From the NCBI RefSeq assembly GCF_000820515.1, contig NZ_JXDG01000053.1:55006-119005 (forward strand): DNA of 64,000 bases. Direction: 5' to 3'. The position numbers and the translations under genes are program-made. Source of the stretch: Pseudomonas batumici. Its GTDB lineage: Bacteria; Pseudomonadota; Gammaproteobacteria; Pseudomonadales; Pseudomonadaceae. The notes beneath the pieces were generated by a model. The model ran no database searches. It worked only from the letters and a program-made list of their open reading frames with translations, and was not told the DNA's origin. Positions 46,224 through 54,930 of this stretch are shown one piece after another; within the stretch, counting starts at the first letter, position 1; every line of letters starts with the position of its first letter.

Positions 46224-48218
46224 ATGGATAAGATTCGGGCAAGGTTGTTAAGTCTGCCAAGACGACATAAACGCATTCTGCAGGTCCTGACTGATATTTC
46301 GTTGGTCTGGTTTGCCCTGTGGATGGCGTTTGTTGTGCGACTTGGGGTGGACGAGTTAGTCAACCCGTTCACTCAGCACGTCTGGCTTTTTGTCAGTGCA
46401 TCTGTCATCGCCATCCCTCTTTTCGTTCGCTTTGGCATGTACCGTGCGGTCATGCGGTACTTTGGAAATGACGCGCTCATTGCCATTATCAAGGCGGTGA
46501 CACTATCGTCCTTGATACTTGGCGTTGTGGTGTACTGGTACAGCAATCATCAAAACGTCGTTCCTCGTTCGGTCATTTTCAACTATTGGTGGTTGAGCTT
46601 GATCATGATCGGCGGGCTGCGACTGGCCATGCGTCAGTATTTTATGGGCGACTGGTTCAGCGCTGCCCAGCACGTCCCGTTCACCAGTCGCGATGACGGT
46701 CTGCCGAAAGTGGCTATCTATGGCGCAGGTTCTGCGGGTAATCAACTCGTCGCGGCCTTACGGATGGGACGCGCCATGCGGCCTGTTGCTTTTATCGACG
46801 ACGATAGCGGAATCGCCGACAGGGTGATCTCTGGACTGAAGGTGTATAAGCCCAAGCACATTCAGCAGATGATCGACTACACGGGCGCTCAGGAAATTCT
46901 CCTCGCCATTCCATCGTCCAACCGTGGACGCCGTCGTGAGATTCTAGGGTTTCTCGAAGGCTTTCCGTTGCACGTACGAAGTGTCCCAGGTTTCATGGAT
47001 CTGGCCAGCGGTCGGGTCAAGGTCGACGATATCCAGGAAGTAGACATTGCCGACCTGCTCGGGCGTGACGCAGTCCCGGCCCAGGCTGACTTGCTCGAAC
47101 ATTGCATAACTGGGCAGTCCGTGTTGGTCACGGGCGCCGGGGGCTCCATTGGCTCAGAGCTTTGCCGACAGATTTTGGCGCTACGCCCGACAACGCTTCT
47201 ACTGTTTGAACACAGTGAGTTCAATCTCTACTCTATCTTGTCCGAACTGGAGCAGCGGGTCGCTCGAGAGTCGCTGTCCATCCGTATTTTGCCGATTCTT
47301 GGGTCGGTTCGAAACCCGCACAAGTTGCTCGATGTCATGAAAACCTGGCGAGTAGACACGGTGTATCACGCCGCCGCCTACAAGCATGTCCCTATGGTCG
47401 AACACAACATTGCCGAAGGTGTACTCAACAATGTGATTGGCACGCTTAATACCGCGCAGGCCGCGCTCCAGGCTGGAGTGGCCAACTTTGTGCTGATTTC
47501 GACGGACAAGGCCGTGCGACCAACCAATGTGATGGGCAGCACCAAACGTCTTGCCGAGTTGACGTTGCAAGCGCTGAGTCGCGAATTGGCTCCGGTGTTG
47601 TTCGGTGATTCGAGCAGTGTTTCGCGCGTGAACAAAACGCGCTTCACAATGGTGCGGTTCGGTAACGTCCTGGGGTCTTCGGGTTCGGTCATTCCGTTGT
47701 TTCACAAACAGATCAAGTCAGGCGGTCCGCTGACTGTCACGCATCCGAAGATCACTCGATACTTCATGACCATCCCTGAAGCGGCGCAGCTGGTGATCCA
47801 GGCCGGCTCCATGGGGCAGGGCGGCGACGTTTTTGTCCTGGACATGGGCGAGCCCGTGAGGATCGTCGAGCTGGCCGAGAAGATGATCCATTTGTCCGGC
47901 CTGAGCGTTCGCTCGGAAAAAAATCTGCATGGCGACATCGCTATCGAGTTCACCGGGCTACGTCCAGGCGAGAAGCTCTACGAAGAGCTGCTGATCGGTG
48001 ACAACGTCGCCGCCACCCAGCACCCGATGATCATGAGCGCCAATGAAGACCATCTGCCTTGGGAGGTGCTGAAGGGCAAGCTGACGGAATTGCTGTCTGC
48101 CATTGAGCGGGATGATTATTCGCGGGTCCGCCAGCTCCTGCGGGACACGGTCAGCGGTTACGCTCCGGACGGAGAGATTGTCGATTTGATCTACCAGCAG
48201 CGTCGTCTTGAGCCCTGA
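46224..48218 (+). CDS. wbpM: UDP-GlcNAc 4,6-dehydratase WbpM, copy 1
   Basis: A 664-residue inner-membrane enzyme. Four N-terminal helices (residues about 15-135), a first Rossmann-like domain (VAIYGAGSAGNQLVAAL) and the C-terminal catalytic SDR domain from about 290 (VTGAGGSIGSELCRQI, STDKAVRPTNVMGSTKR with the Ser-Met-Lys triad). It makes UDP-4-keto-6-deoxy-GlcNAc for WbpV. ATG 46224 follows AGAGGGG; GTG 46209 is a weaker option. It ends the first module, 105 nt after wbpL. A close paralogue is at 57.9 kb. Confidence 0.93.
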   Translation: MDKIRARLLSLPRRHKRILQVLTDISLVWFALWMAFVVRLGVDELVNPFTQHVWLFVSASVIAIPLFVRFGMYRAVMRYFGNDALIAIIKAVTLSSLILGVVVYWYSNHQNVVPRSVIFNYWWLSLIMIGGLRLAMRQYFMGDWFSAAQHVPFTSRDDGLPKVAIYGAGSAGNQLVAALRMGRAMRPVAFIDDDSGIADRVISGLKVYKPKHIQQMIDYTGAQEILLAIPSSNRGRRREILGFLEGFPLHVRSVPGFMDLASGRVKVDDIQEVDIADLLGRDAVPAQADLLEHCITGQSVLVTGAGGSIGSELCRQILALRPTTLLLFEHSEFNLYSILSELEQRVARESLSIRILPILGSVRNPHKLLDVMKTWRVDTVYHAAAYKHVPMVEHNIAEGVLNNVIGTLNTAQAALQAGVANFVLISTDKAVRPTNVMGSTKRLAELTLQALSRELAPVLFGDSSSVSRVNKTRFTMVRFGNVLGSSGSVIPLFHKQIKSGGPLTVTHPKITRYFMTIPEAAQLVIQAGSMGQGGDVFVLDMGEPVRIVELAEKMIHLSGLSVRSEKNLHGDIAIEFTGLRPGEKLYEELLIGDNVAATQHPMIMSANEDHLPWEVLKGKLTELLSAIERDDYSRVRQLLRDTVSGYAPDGEIVDLIYQQRRLEP

Positions 48219-48308
48219 TTGTTAGTAAGCGCTCCATGAAGACCACATTCCAAGCCGATATTTGATGGCCGATGCTGCGCTCCCGAATTCTTTCTGGAGC
48301 CTGTTGCC

Positions 48309-48545
48309 ATGATGCGACCCGATGCAAAAGTCGAAAATCTATGGTCACCCCCTTTTTTTGCAACACTGATCAATGACGGTGAGTTGGCTTGCCTAAATCT
48401 ATCCGGCGTCTAGTTGGAGCACGCGCTGCCCTGGTCGAGCTGGACATCAAGGTGGCGGTGTTCGACCCCGTGTTTTTCATCTTTCTCAACAAGCCCCGCA
48501 ACCGAGTGAAGACTTGTATTGGAAGCGCAACGGCTTCTGCCTTTA
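48309..48545 (+). pseudogene. IS66 TnpB (OrfB) relic
   Basis: Conceptual translation gives MMRPDAKVE (48309-48335), the N-terminus of IS66 TnpB. Then from 48425 comes AALVELDIKVAVFDP followed by NKPRNRVK, and, after a frameshift near 48510, LYWKRNGFC. The piece between (the VYLYPKPVDFRKSIDG region in relatives) is lost. The relic stops at the junction with the integrase fragment. It is non-functional. Confidence 0.72.
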
Positions 48546-48672
48546 CGGCCATTGGGTTGGACTAGGAGGTAGAGGCTATCGCCGTCGAAAAGCTTGTAGG
48601 TGCGGTCTGTAGGTTTGCCAGGTGGCAAGCGGTTGGAGTCCACCAGTTTCTGGCGGAAACCGATGGCGCGTC
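48538..48672 (-). pseudogene. Tyrosine integrase N-terminal fragment (DUF4102 arm-binding domain)
   Basis: The minus strand encodes FRQKLVDSNRLPPG then KPTDRTYKLFDGDSLYLLVQ and PNGRKG, matching the arm-DNA-binding start of phage/island integrases (pattern KPYKLFDGGGLYLLV). It is cut off after about 40 residues by IS66 sequence. It reads away from the tRNA-Thr fragment about 80 bp upstream, the normal layout of an integrase next to its attachment site. Confidence 0.68.
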
Positions 48673-48748
48673 TAAACGAAAAAACCGCCAGAAGACTGTT
48701 TTTTCAGGGAGGGTCAGAGATTTTGAAAGCCTTCTCTGGAACCTTGGG

Positions 48749-48792
48749 TGGTGCGGCACCAGGAATCGACCCCGGGACCTACTGATTACAAG
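48749..48792 (-). repeat. 3' end of a tRNA-Thr(TGT): attachment-site remnant
   Basis: The minus strand reads CTTGTAATCAGTAGGTCCCG then GGGTCGATTCCTGG then TGCCGCACCA. That is the anticodon loop (TGT), variable loop, T-arm and 3' CCA end of a threonine tRNA. The 5' half is absent and the T-loop carries one substitution (GGTCGA instead of GTTCGA). Such 3' tRNA pieces are left as att duplications by tRNA-targeting integrases. Confidence 0.7.
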
Positions 48793-49070
48793 CGACTTGT
48801 CATTCGAGCGCCTGCCATTAAAGACTAATCGCCTCGAAAGACTGTTGCTGCCTGCGCGCGCGGTTGGCAGCTTCGCCAACACCCGCCCACGACTAAAAAG
48901 CACGATGAGTCAATTCGCCATTCTCTATGAGGAGTGCTTCACCAGGCCGTATATCTAGATTATGATTGCGCCGCCGCCTCACCGTAATTACCTCGTTTGG
49001 CAGCAAATGCCGCGTTGGGCCTCCCGCACTGGCACCAATTATCCCAAGCGTATTGTGAATACTAGAAAAG

Positions 49071-50336
49071 ATGATCTTTATAAGAAATAACAAGCTTTTC
49101 TCCTGTTTATACTTGCTGGCGGTCGTCATAACCATCGGTTTGGTGTACTCACTGGGCTTCGGGGTAGCGGCAAGCCAGATTGCGACCGAGCCCGAGCGCC
49201 TGAGAAGCTACACGTTCCCCATCTGGGAGCAACACGCTTTTTCGCAGCACGGTTTCCTCGTCTTCTATTCGATGGAGAACTACGCAAATAAGATCGCGTA
49301 TTCCAACCACGCCACGGCTTATCTGTTCTACATGTACGCCCTCTATAAAGTAGAAATGTATGTGCATGCATTGCCGATGAGAGTGACAGGGGCTTTCCTG
49401 AACATCATTTCGCTGGCTGGTGTTACGTTCTTTTTTCTGTCCCGTCTGGTGGAAAAGCGCCTGACATTCGGTCAGGGACTGCTGATTCTGTTATCGGTCG
49501 TATTCATGGTATCGATGCCTGGATTCTGGATTTCTTCGGCCAGATTCAACGTCGACAACACGTTCCCATTGATATTTGCGTTCCAAGCGATGGCTGCGTT
49601 CTTGATCTGGAAAAATCAGGAACGGTCCGGAACGGTCATGACAGTGATCGTGTGTTTTGCCGTGTTTTCTCCGATCTCGGCGGCGTTGCTGGGCGTCGCC
49701 TTGCTGGTTTGGGCATGCCGCAGCGACGGTCTCGACAGACGGATGTGTCGTCTGGCATTGGTGGCCCTCGTTGCGGCCGTTGCCTTCTATCTGCCGTCCC
49801 CTCTGATATCGAAGGCACTGGGTTTCACCTCGTCCAACAGCGGCTGGCTGTTTCGCGCTGGCCTGGATGGCGACACCACTTATTTCACCAACGTCGTGAA
49901 GTCGGTACTTGATCCACAGTTCCCGCGGCCAATTCCAACCATTGCCGTGCCGATCCTGTTCCTGGTAGCCCAGTTGGCCTGTTTCCGCATGATCAAACGG
50001 CGTGAACCTGCCGGCGTTGCGGCACCGACGGGAACCTCCCCGCTGGCCGGCATCAGCCTGTTCTACTACCTGCTTTTTTCGCAGTATGTGATGAGCAGCC
50101 TGCTGTGGCCGCAGGCCATTGCCATTCATCCGTACCTGTATGACTACCTGCTGATGGCACCGGTTTTCGTTGCCATTGTTCTGAATTTTGCGTTCAAACC
50201 TTCACCGGCTGCGTTGCGTTTCTGGGCGCTGGCGCTGTTGTTCTGCATTTCATTCCATTTCCAGCAGGTCGCGCAGGCAAAATGCCAGGGGTGTTACTAC
50301 CCGGCCGCCTGGGACGCGAGCAGCAAGCAGCCATGA
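49071..50336 (+). CDS. Polytopic membrane protein, candidate Gtr-type (GT-C-like) glycosyltransferase
   Basis: A 421-residue protein with about ten membrane helices. TM1 is at 8-30, followed by a long, probably periplasmic loop (about 31-103) with acidic and aromatic residues (FPIWEQHAF, YSMENYANKIAYS). Further helices start near 104, 133, 162, 187, 222, 286, 325, 355 and 380. I do not recognise a family. The topology resembles serotype-specific Gtr enzymes that transfer a sugar from undecaprenyl phosphate in the periplasm, and GtrA and GtrB homologues lie in the same operon. ATG 49071 has no strong ribosome site. The stop overlaps the WbqC start (ATGA). Confidence 0.65.
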   Translation: MIFIRNNKLFSCLYLLAVVITIGLVYSLGFGVAASQIATEPERLRSYTFPIWEQHAFSQHGFLVFYSMENYANKIAYSNHATAYLFYMYALYKVEMYVHALPMRVTGAFLNIISLAGVTFFFLSRLVEKRLTFGQGLLILLSVVFMVSMPGFWISSARFNVDNTFPLIFAFQAMAAFLIWKNQERSGTVMTVIVCFAVFSPISAALLGVALLVWACRSDGLDRRMCRLALVALVAAVAFYLPSPLISKALGFTSSNSGWLFRAGLDGDTTYFTNVVKSVLDPQFPRPIPTIAVPILFLVAQLACFRMIKRREPAGVAAPTGTSPLAGISLFYYLLFSQYVMSSLLWPQAIAIHPYLYDYLLMAPVFVAIVLNFAFKPSPAALRFWALALLFCISFHFQQVAQAKCQGCYYPAAWDASSKQP

Positions 50337-51025
50337 AGACCGTCGCCATTCTCCAGTCGAACTACATACCCTGGAAGGGCTATTTCGACATGATCGCTGC
50401 CGTCGATGAGTTCATCCTCTACGACGACATGCAGTTCACCAAGAACGACTGGCGCAATCGCAACCTGATCAAGACGCCGCAAGGCGTCCAATGGCTCAGC
50501 GTGCCTGTCGGGCAAGGCATCAGTCGCCGCATTCGCGATGTCGAACTGGCGCCTGCCTGGCAAGCCAAGCACTGGAAAACGTTGCAGAGCAACTATCGGC
50601 GAGCGCCTTTCTTCGATGAGGTCGCCCAGTGGCTCGAGCCGCTCTATCTGGTGGAGACCCACACGGGGCTGTCGGCGATGAACCGGAAGTTCATGGAAGC
50701 GATTTGCCGATACATCGGTATTGAAACCCGAATTACGAATTGCTGGGACTATATGTCTACCGGCGACAAAACCCGGACTGCCCGCCTGGTGGACCTTTGT
50801 CAGCAGGCCGGTGCGACGCACTACCTGTCGGGGCCGGCGGCAAAGGACTACATTGAGGCGCCGCTGTTCGACGCCGCTGGCATTGCGCTGCAATGGTTCG
50901 ATTACGCCGGCTTCCCCGAGTATCCGCAACTCTGGGGGGAATTCACCCATGGCGTCACCGTCCTGGATCTGCTGTTCAATTGCGGCAAAGACGCGCACCG
51001 TTACATGAGGCATGTCAAAGCATGA
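50333..51025 (+). CDS. WbqC family protein
   Basis: A 230-residue WbqC-like protein. The diagnostic N-terminus is VAILQSNYIPWKGYFDMIA followed by EFILYDDMQFTKNDWRNRN; the C-terminal half has TGDKTRTARLVDLCQQAG and DYIEAPLF. The biochemical role is unproven. WbqC genes recur in O-antigen and glycan loci beside aminotransferases and acyltransferases, so a part in amino-sugar modification is likely. It overlaps both neighbours by 4 nt. Confidence 0.88.
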   Translation: MKTVAILQSNYIPWKGYFDMIAAVDEFILYDDMQFTKNDWRNRNLIKTPQGVQWLSVPVGQGISRRIRDVELAPAWQAKHWKTLQSNYRRAPFFDEVAQWLEPLYLVETHTGLSAMNRKFMEAICRYIGIETRITNCWDYMSTGDKTRTARLVDLCQQAGATHYLSGPAAKDYIEAPLFDAAGIALQWFDYAGFPEYPQLWGEFTHGVTVLDLLFNCGKDAHRYMRHVKA

Positions 51026-51963
51026 AGCTGTCCATTGTCGCTACGCTTTTCCGCTCGGCCAAGTTCGTCGAGGAGTTCCATCTCCGTGCAAGCCAGGCGG
51101 CACAACAACTGGTCGGAGACGATTACGAGATCGTACTGGTCAACGACGGCTCACCGGACTCAAGCCTGGAACTGGCCGTCCAGTTGAGCGAAGCCGATCA
51201 CCACGTGGTGGTCGTCGATCTCTCGCGCAACTTCGGCCACCACAAGGCCATGATGACGGGCCTGCGACATGCCTGCGGTGAACGTGTCTTCCTGCTCGAT
51301 AGCGACCTGGAGGAAGATCCGGCATGGTTGCTCTCGTTCAGCGAGCAGATGGAGCGCGAAAAGGCCGATGTGGTCTACGGTGTCCAGCAACAGCGAAAAG
51401 GCAAGCACTTTGAGCGCTGGACCGGGCAGGTGTTCTACAAACTCTTCCGTTTCCTCAGCGGGCTGGATATGCCCGACAATATCGTCGTCGCCAGGCTGAT
51501 GTCGCGCCGCTATGTGGACGCGCTGATTCAGCACGACGAACGCGAGTTGTTCATGGCGGGTCTGTGGGTCATCACCGGCTTCGATCAGCGTGCGCAGGCC
51601 ATCGTCAAGCGCAGTCGTGACGAGACGACCTACACGCTGGGAAAGAAAGTGGCGCAACTGGTCAATTCGATTACTGCCTTCAGCAGTGCACCGCTGGTGG
51701 GAATCTTCGGCGTGGGCTGCGCGATCTTCCTGCTGTCGGCCGCCTACACGAGCTTTCTCATCATCAACTGGCTGCTCCTGGCGAACCCACCCAGCGGCTA
51801 TACGTCGCTGATGGCTTCGATCTGGCTGCTCGGCGGTCTGATCATCGCATTCGTCGGCGTGGTCGGGATTTATCTCGCCAAGATCTACTCCGAAGTCAAA
51901 CAGAGGCCCTACACTATCGTCCGGAACGTCTACCGTCAGGCTGAGGCGCGGAGCATCGAATGA
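51022..51963 (+). CDS. GT2 polyprenyl-phosphate glycosyltransferase, GtrB-like
   Basis: A 313-residue protein. The GT-A domain (1-225) has VLVNDGSPDSS, DLSRNFGHHKAMMTGL and the metal motif DSDLEEDP. Two C-terminal helices (about 235-260 and 275-300) carry the GtrB/ArnC/DPM1 pattern ending IYLAKIYSEVKQRPYTIVRNVY. It should charge undecaprenyl phosphate with a sugar on the cytosolic face. With GtrA downstream it forms the conserved half of a Gtr system. Start ATGA overlap with wbqC. Confidence 0.88.
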   Translation: MKLSIVATLFRSAKFVEEFHLRASQAAQQLVGDDYEIVLVNDGSPDSSLELAVQLSEADHHVVVVDLSRNFGHHKAMMTGLRHACGERVFLLDSDLEEDPAWLLSFSEQMEREKADVVYGVQQQRKGKHFERWTGQVFYKLFRFLSGLDMPDNIVVARLMSRRYVDALIQHDERELFMAGLWVITGFDQRAQAIVKRSRDETTYTLGKKVAQLVNSITAFSSAPLVGIFGVGCAIFLLSAAYTSFLIINWLLLANPPSGYTSLMASIWLLGGLIIAFVGVVGIYLAKIYSEVKQRPYTIVRNVYRQAEARSIE

Positions 51964-52622
51964 AAAAACTGATTATTTTTGGTCTCACCGACGCCGCCGA
52001 GCTCGCACTCTATTATTTTTCCAACGACTCCGACTATGAGGTCGAGGCGTTTGCTGTCGATCCCGCCTACATGCCGGCCGACAAGAGCTTCAAGGGATTT
52101 CCGGTGGTGGCATTCGATGAAGTCACCCAAATCTACCCACCAGACCGGTATGTCTTTTTCGTCGCGCTCGGCTATTCCAAGCTCAACCAGATCCGCAAGG
52201 AAAAATATCTGGCAGTCAAGGCGCTGGGCTACGAAATGGTCAGCTACATCAGTTCGCGAGCCTCGGTGCTGACAGAGGACATCGGCGAGAACTGCTTCAT
52301 CCTGGAAGACAATACCGTTCAGCCCTTCGTGCGCATCGGCAACAACGTGACCCTGTGGAGCGGTAATCACGTGGGGCATCATTCGCGTATCGAGGACCAC
52401 TGTTTCCTGGCCTCGCACATCGTCGTATCCGGCCGTGTGACGATCGGGGAAAGCTGTTTTCTCGGCGTCAACGCGACCCTTCGCGATCACGTCACCATCG
52501 GCGAGAAATGCATCATCGGCGCCGGCGCCCTGATTCTTGGAGATGCCGCTGCTGAAGGTGTGTACATCGGACAAGCCACCGAACGGTCGCGCGTGCCGAG
52601 TACCCGCGTCAGGAACATCTGA
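51960..52622 (+). CDS. NeuD/PglD-like sugar N- or O-acyltransferase
   Basis: A 220-residue protein with an N-terminal Rossmann-like segment (KKLIIFGLTDAAELALYYF) and a left-handed beta-helix of hexapeptide repeats from about residue 95 (IGENCFILEDNTVQPFVRIG, IGESCFLGVNATLRDHVTIG). The family acetylates the amino group of UDP- or dTDP-4-amino-6-deoxy sugars (PglD, PerB, VioB). With the WecE-type aminotransferase in the same operon, N-acylation of a 4-amino sugar is the natural reading. It overlaps the GT2 by 4 nt. Confidence 0.82.
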   Translation: MKKLIIFGLTDAAELALYYFSNDSDYEVEAFAVDPAYMPADKSFKGFPVVAFDEVTQIYPPDRYVFFVALGYSKLNQIRKEKYLAVKALGYEMVSYISSRASVLTEDIGENCFILEDNTVQPFVRIGNNVTLWSGNHVGHHSRIEDHCFLASHIVVSGRVTIGESCFLGVNATLRDHVTIGEKCIIGAGALILGDAAAEGVYIGQATERSRVPSTRVRNI

Positions 52623-52652
52623 AGAACATCATCATTGGCGTGAAGACATCCC

Positions 52653-53573
52653 ATGTGGAAAAAACTAGGCAAGATATTCTGCGCAGAAGGGCAGAGCGAT
52701 TGGTTGTACTCTCACGCGATGATTCCCATTGCTGAGCAGGTGAACGGCGACCTGTATCGCATCTATTTCTCATCGCGTGACAAGAATAATCGCGGACATG
52801 GCGGCTACCTCGAGATCGACATGCGGGACCCGACCAAGGTCTTGCGCGTCCATCCGGATCCAGTCCTTGAACCGGGCGACCTCGGATGTTTCGACGACAG
52901 TGGCGCCTTGCCCAATTCGATCGTCAACGTCGGTGGCCGCAAGCTGCTGTACTACACCGGGATCAACCTGGGCGTGACGGTGAAGATCCGCAATTCCATC
53001 GGCCTGGCCGAATGGAACGAGTCCACTCAGCGCTTCGAGCGGCTGTTCCGCGGCCCCGTCATCGACCGCACCCGCGATCTTCCTCACTTCGTCGCCACCC
53101 CCGAGGTGCAGTTCGAGGCCGGACGATTCAGGGCCTGGTTCACCTCCTGTGTGCGATGGGAGCAAGGCCCTTCGGAAGCGAAGCACTTCTATCATCTCGA
53201 GTATGCTGAGTCCGCCGACGGGATCGATTGGGAGCGCAACGGCACGGTTGCCATCGAGTTCCGTGACGAACACGAGTACGCCCTGGGTGTGCCACGCGTG
53301 CTCAAGGATGGGGACATGTACCGGATGTGGTTCTGTTCCCGGGCCACGAAGGACTGCCCCACCTACCGGATCCGCTACGCGACCTCGTCCGATGGCGTGC
53401 AATGGACGCGACACGATGAGCAGGTGGGAATCGACGTATCGGAATCGGGTTGGGATTCGGAGATGATCTGCTACCCGTTCGTCTTCGATCATGCCGGTCG
53501 ACGCTACATGCTTTATAACGGCAACGGCTATGGCAAGACGGGTTTCGGGATTGCCGTCTGGGGAGATGAGTGA
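52653..53573 (+). CDS. Five-bladed beta-propeller protein (GH43/GH32-like), unknown function
   Basis: A 306-residue protein with no signal peptide. Repeated blade motifs are visible: YRIYFSSRDKNNRG, LLYYTGINLG, FRAWFTSCVRW, YRMWFCSRATKD and YMLYNGNGYGKTGFG. These belong to the glycosidase-like five-bladed propeller superfamily. Such proteins are common in bacterial glycan clusters. Hydrolase residues cannot be assigned with confidence, so it may act as a transferase, a phosphorylase or a binding protein. It lies 30 nt after the acyltransferase and overlaps gtrA. Confidence 0.7.
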   Translation: MWKKLGKIFCAEGQSDWLYSHAMIPIAEQVNGDLYRIYFSSRDKNNRGHGGYLEIDMRDPTKVLRVHPDPVLEPGDLGCFDDSGALPNSIVNVGGRKLLYYTGINLGVTVKIRNSIGLAEWNESTQRFERLFRGPVIDRTRDLPHFVATPEVQFEAGRFRAWFTSCVRWEQGPSEAKHFYHLEYAESADGIDWERNGTVAIEFRDEHEYALGVPRVLKDGDMYRMWFCSRATKDCPTYRIRYATSSDGVQWTRHDEQVGIDVSESGWDSEMICYPFVFDHAGRRYMLYNGNGYGKTGFGIAVWGDE

Positions 53574-53989
53574 TTCCAATGCAGCGCTGGCGGCCCGTGA
53601 TCAGGCCCATTCTCCGTTACGCAGTCGTCGGCGTCGCCTGCAATGCCATTGGTTATGCAGCCTACCTGGCATTGACGTGGTTGGGCATCCCATTCAAGCT
53701 GGCCATGAGCTTCCTGTACGTGCTTGGCATCTGCATCAGCTTCCTGGGCAACCGCAACTGGGCGTTCGAGCATCGCGGCAACGTCGTGGGGACGGCATGG
53801 CGCTTCGGCCTGGCGCACGCAGCCGGCTATTTGCTTAACCTGGCCTTGCTGACGGTGTTCGTCGACAGGCTGGGATATCCTCATCAGTGGGTCCAGGCCG
53901 CTGCCATTTTCGTTGTAGGAGGTTTCTTGTTCGTCCTCTTCAAGCTATTCGTCTTTCGTCATGGCCAACCGGATGGGAATCAGGTGTGA
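53570..53989 (+). CDS. GtrA family flippase-like membrane protein
   Basis: A 139-residue protein with four helices (about 14-32, 40-58, 77-100, 108-130). It has RYAVVGVACNAIGYAAYLAL and the conserved FLGNRNWAFEHRG loop of GtrA (PF04138). GtrA proteins are thought to flip undecaprenyl-phosphate sugars made by GtrB. The start is GTG 53570, overlapping the previous stop (GTGA); ATG 53579 is an alternative. The stop overlaps the methyltransferase start by 4 nt. Confidence 0.88.
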   Translation: MIPMQRWRPVIRPILRYAVVGVACNAIGYAAYLALTWLGIPFKLAMSFLYVLGICISFLGNRNWAFEHRGNVVGTAWRFGLAHAAGYLLNLALLTVFVDRLGYPHQWVQAAAIFVVGGFLFVLFKLFVFRHGQPDGNQV

Positions 53990-54906
53990 AGATCTGTTCT
54001 CAATGCGAGACGCCGTACGCCTCGGAGCAATGGACATGCGTCCAGTGTGGACATCAGGTGGCTCGAAAGAACGGTTTTGCTGCGTTTGCGCCAGAACTCG
54101 AGGACAAGCAGGAGGGCTTCAAGGCCGACTTCTACGAGACCTACGCGCATCTTGAAAGCGGCCATTTCTGGTTCCGGGCGCGTGGCAAGTTGATTACATG
54201 GGCGCTGAAGAAATATGCGCCGCGCATGCGTTCATTTCTGGAAATCGGGTGCGGTACCGGCTTCATTCTGAGTCGGGTCGCCGTGGCGTTTCCGAAGGCC
54301 AGGTTGCTTGGCAGCGAGATGTTCTCGACCGGGCTGAAGTTTGCCTCCTCTCGCTTGCCCGGTGCGGAGTTTGTGCAGATGGATGCGCGCGATATTCCTT
54401 ACATTGACGAGTTCGAAGCGATTGGCGCGTTCGATGTCATCGAGCACATCGAGGCGGATGCCGTGGTGCTCCAGCAGATGCACCGTGCCTTGAAGCCCGG
54501 GGGAATCATGCTGTTGACCGTGCCCCAGCATCAGTGGCTGTGGAGCCAGGTGGATGAATATTCCTGCCACGTGCGGCGCTACGATGCCGCCGACCTGCAT
54601 CGCAAGGTGGAAGAGGCGGGGTTTTCCGTCGTGCGCAGCACATCGTTCGTCTCGTTACTGCTGCCGGCGATGATGATTTCACGCGGTGCCAAGAAGCAAC
54701 AGCGGGGCGATACGAGCGAGACCGCCGAATTAGAGGTACCCAAGGCGCTCAATGTGCTGTTTGGTTTCGTGATGTGGCTGGAGTGTTTGCTCATCAAGGT
54801 GGGAGTGAGTTTTCCGGTCGGTGCTTCCAGGTTGCTTGTCGTCCGGAAAAAGAGTGGATGCCCCCCCACTTTGCATAACGACGTGAGTCTAGTTCGACCC
54901 GATTAA
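53986..54906 (+). CDS. Zinc-ribbon class I SAM methyltransferase
   Basis: About 306 residues. The N-terminal zinc ribbon is CSQC (residues 4-7) and CVQC, followed by a methyltransferase domain with motif I FLEIGCGTGFILSRVA, GAFDVIEHIEADA and LKPGGIMLLTVPQH. A hydrophobic stretch near residues 250-285 may anchor it to the membrane. The target is unknown; a sugar or lipid-linked sugar is likely from context. GTG start overlaps the gtrA stop (GTGA). Confidence 0.83.
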   Translation: MKICSQCETPYASEQWTCVQCGHQVARKNGFAAFAPELEDKQEGFKADFYETYAHLESGHFWFRARGKLITWALKKYAPRMRSFLEIGCGTGFILSRVAVAFPKARLLGSEMFSTGLKFASSRLPGAEFVQMDARDIPYIDEFEAIGAFDVIEHIEADAVVLQQMHRALKPGGIMLLTVPQHQWLWSQVDEYSCHVRRYDAADLHRKVEEAGFSVVRSTSFVSLLLPAMMISRGAKKQQRGDTSETAELEVPKALNVLFGFVMWLECLLIKVGVSFPVGASRLLVVRKKSGCPPTLHNDVSLVRPD

Positions 54907-54930
54907 AATTTGCGTGCGAAGGCTCAAATG

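Noticed and set aside
48893..49135. 80-codon minus-strand frame before the polytopic gene
   Set aside because: Overlaps the start of the 421-residue protein and shows no convincing domain; possibly decayed DNA.
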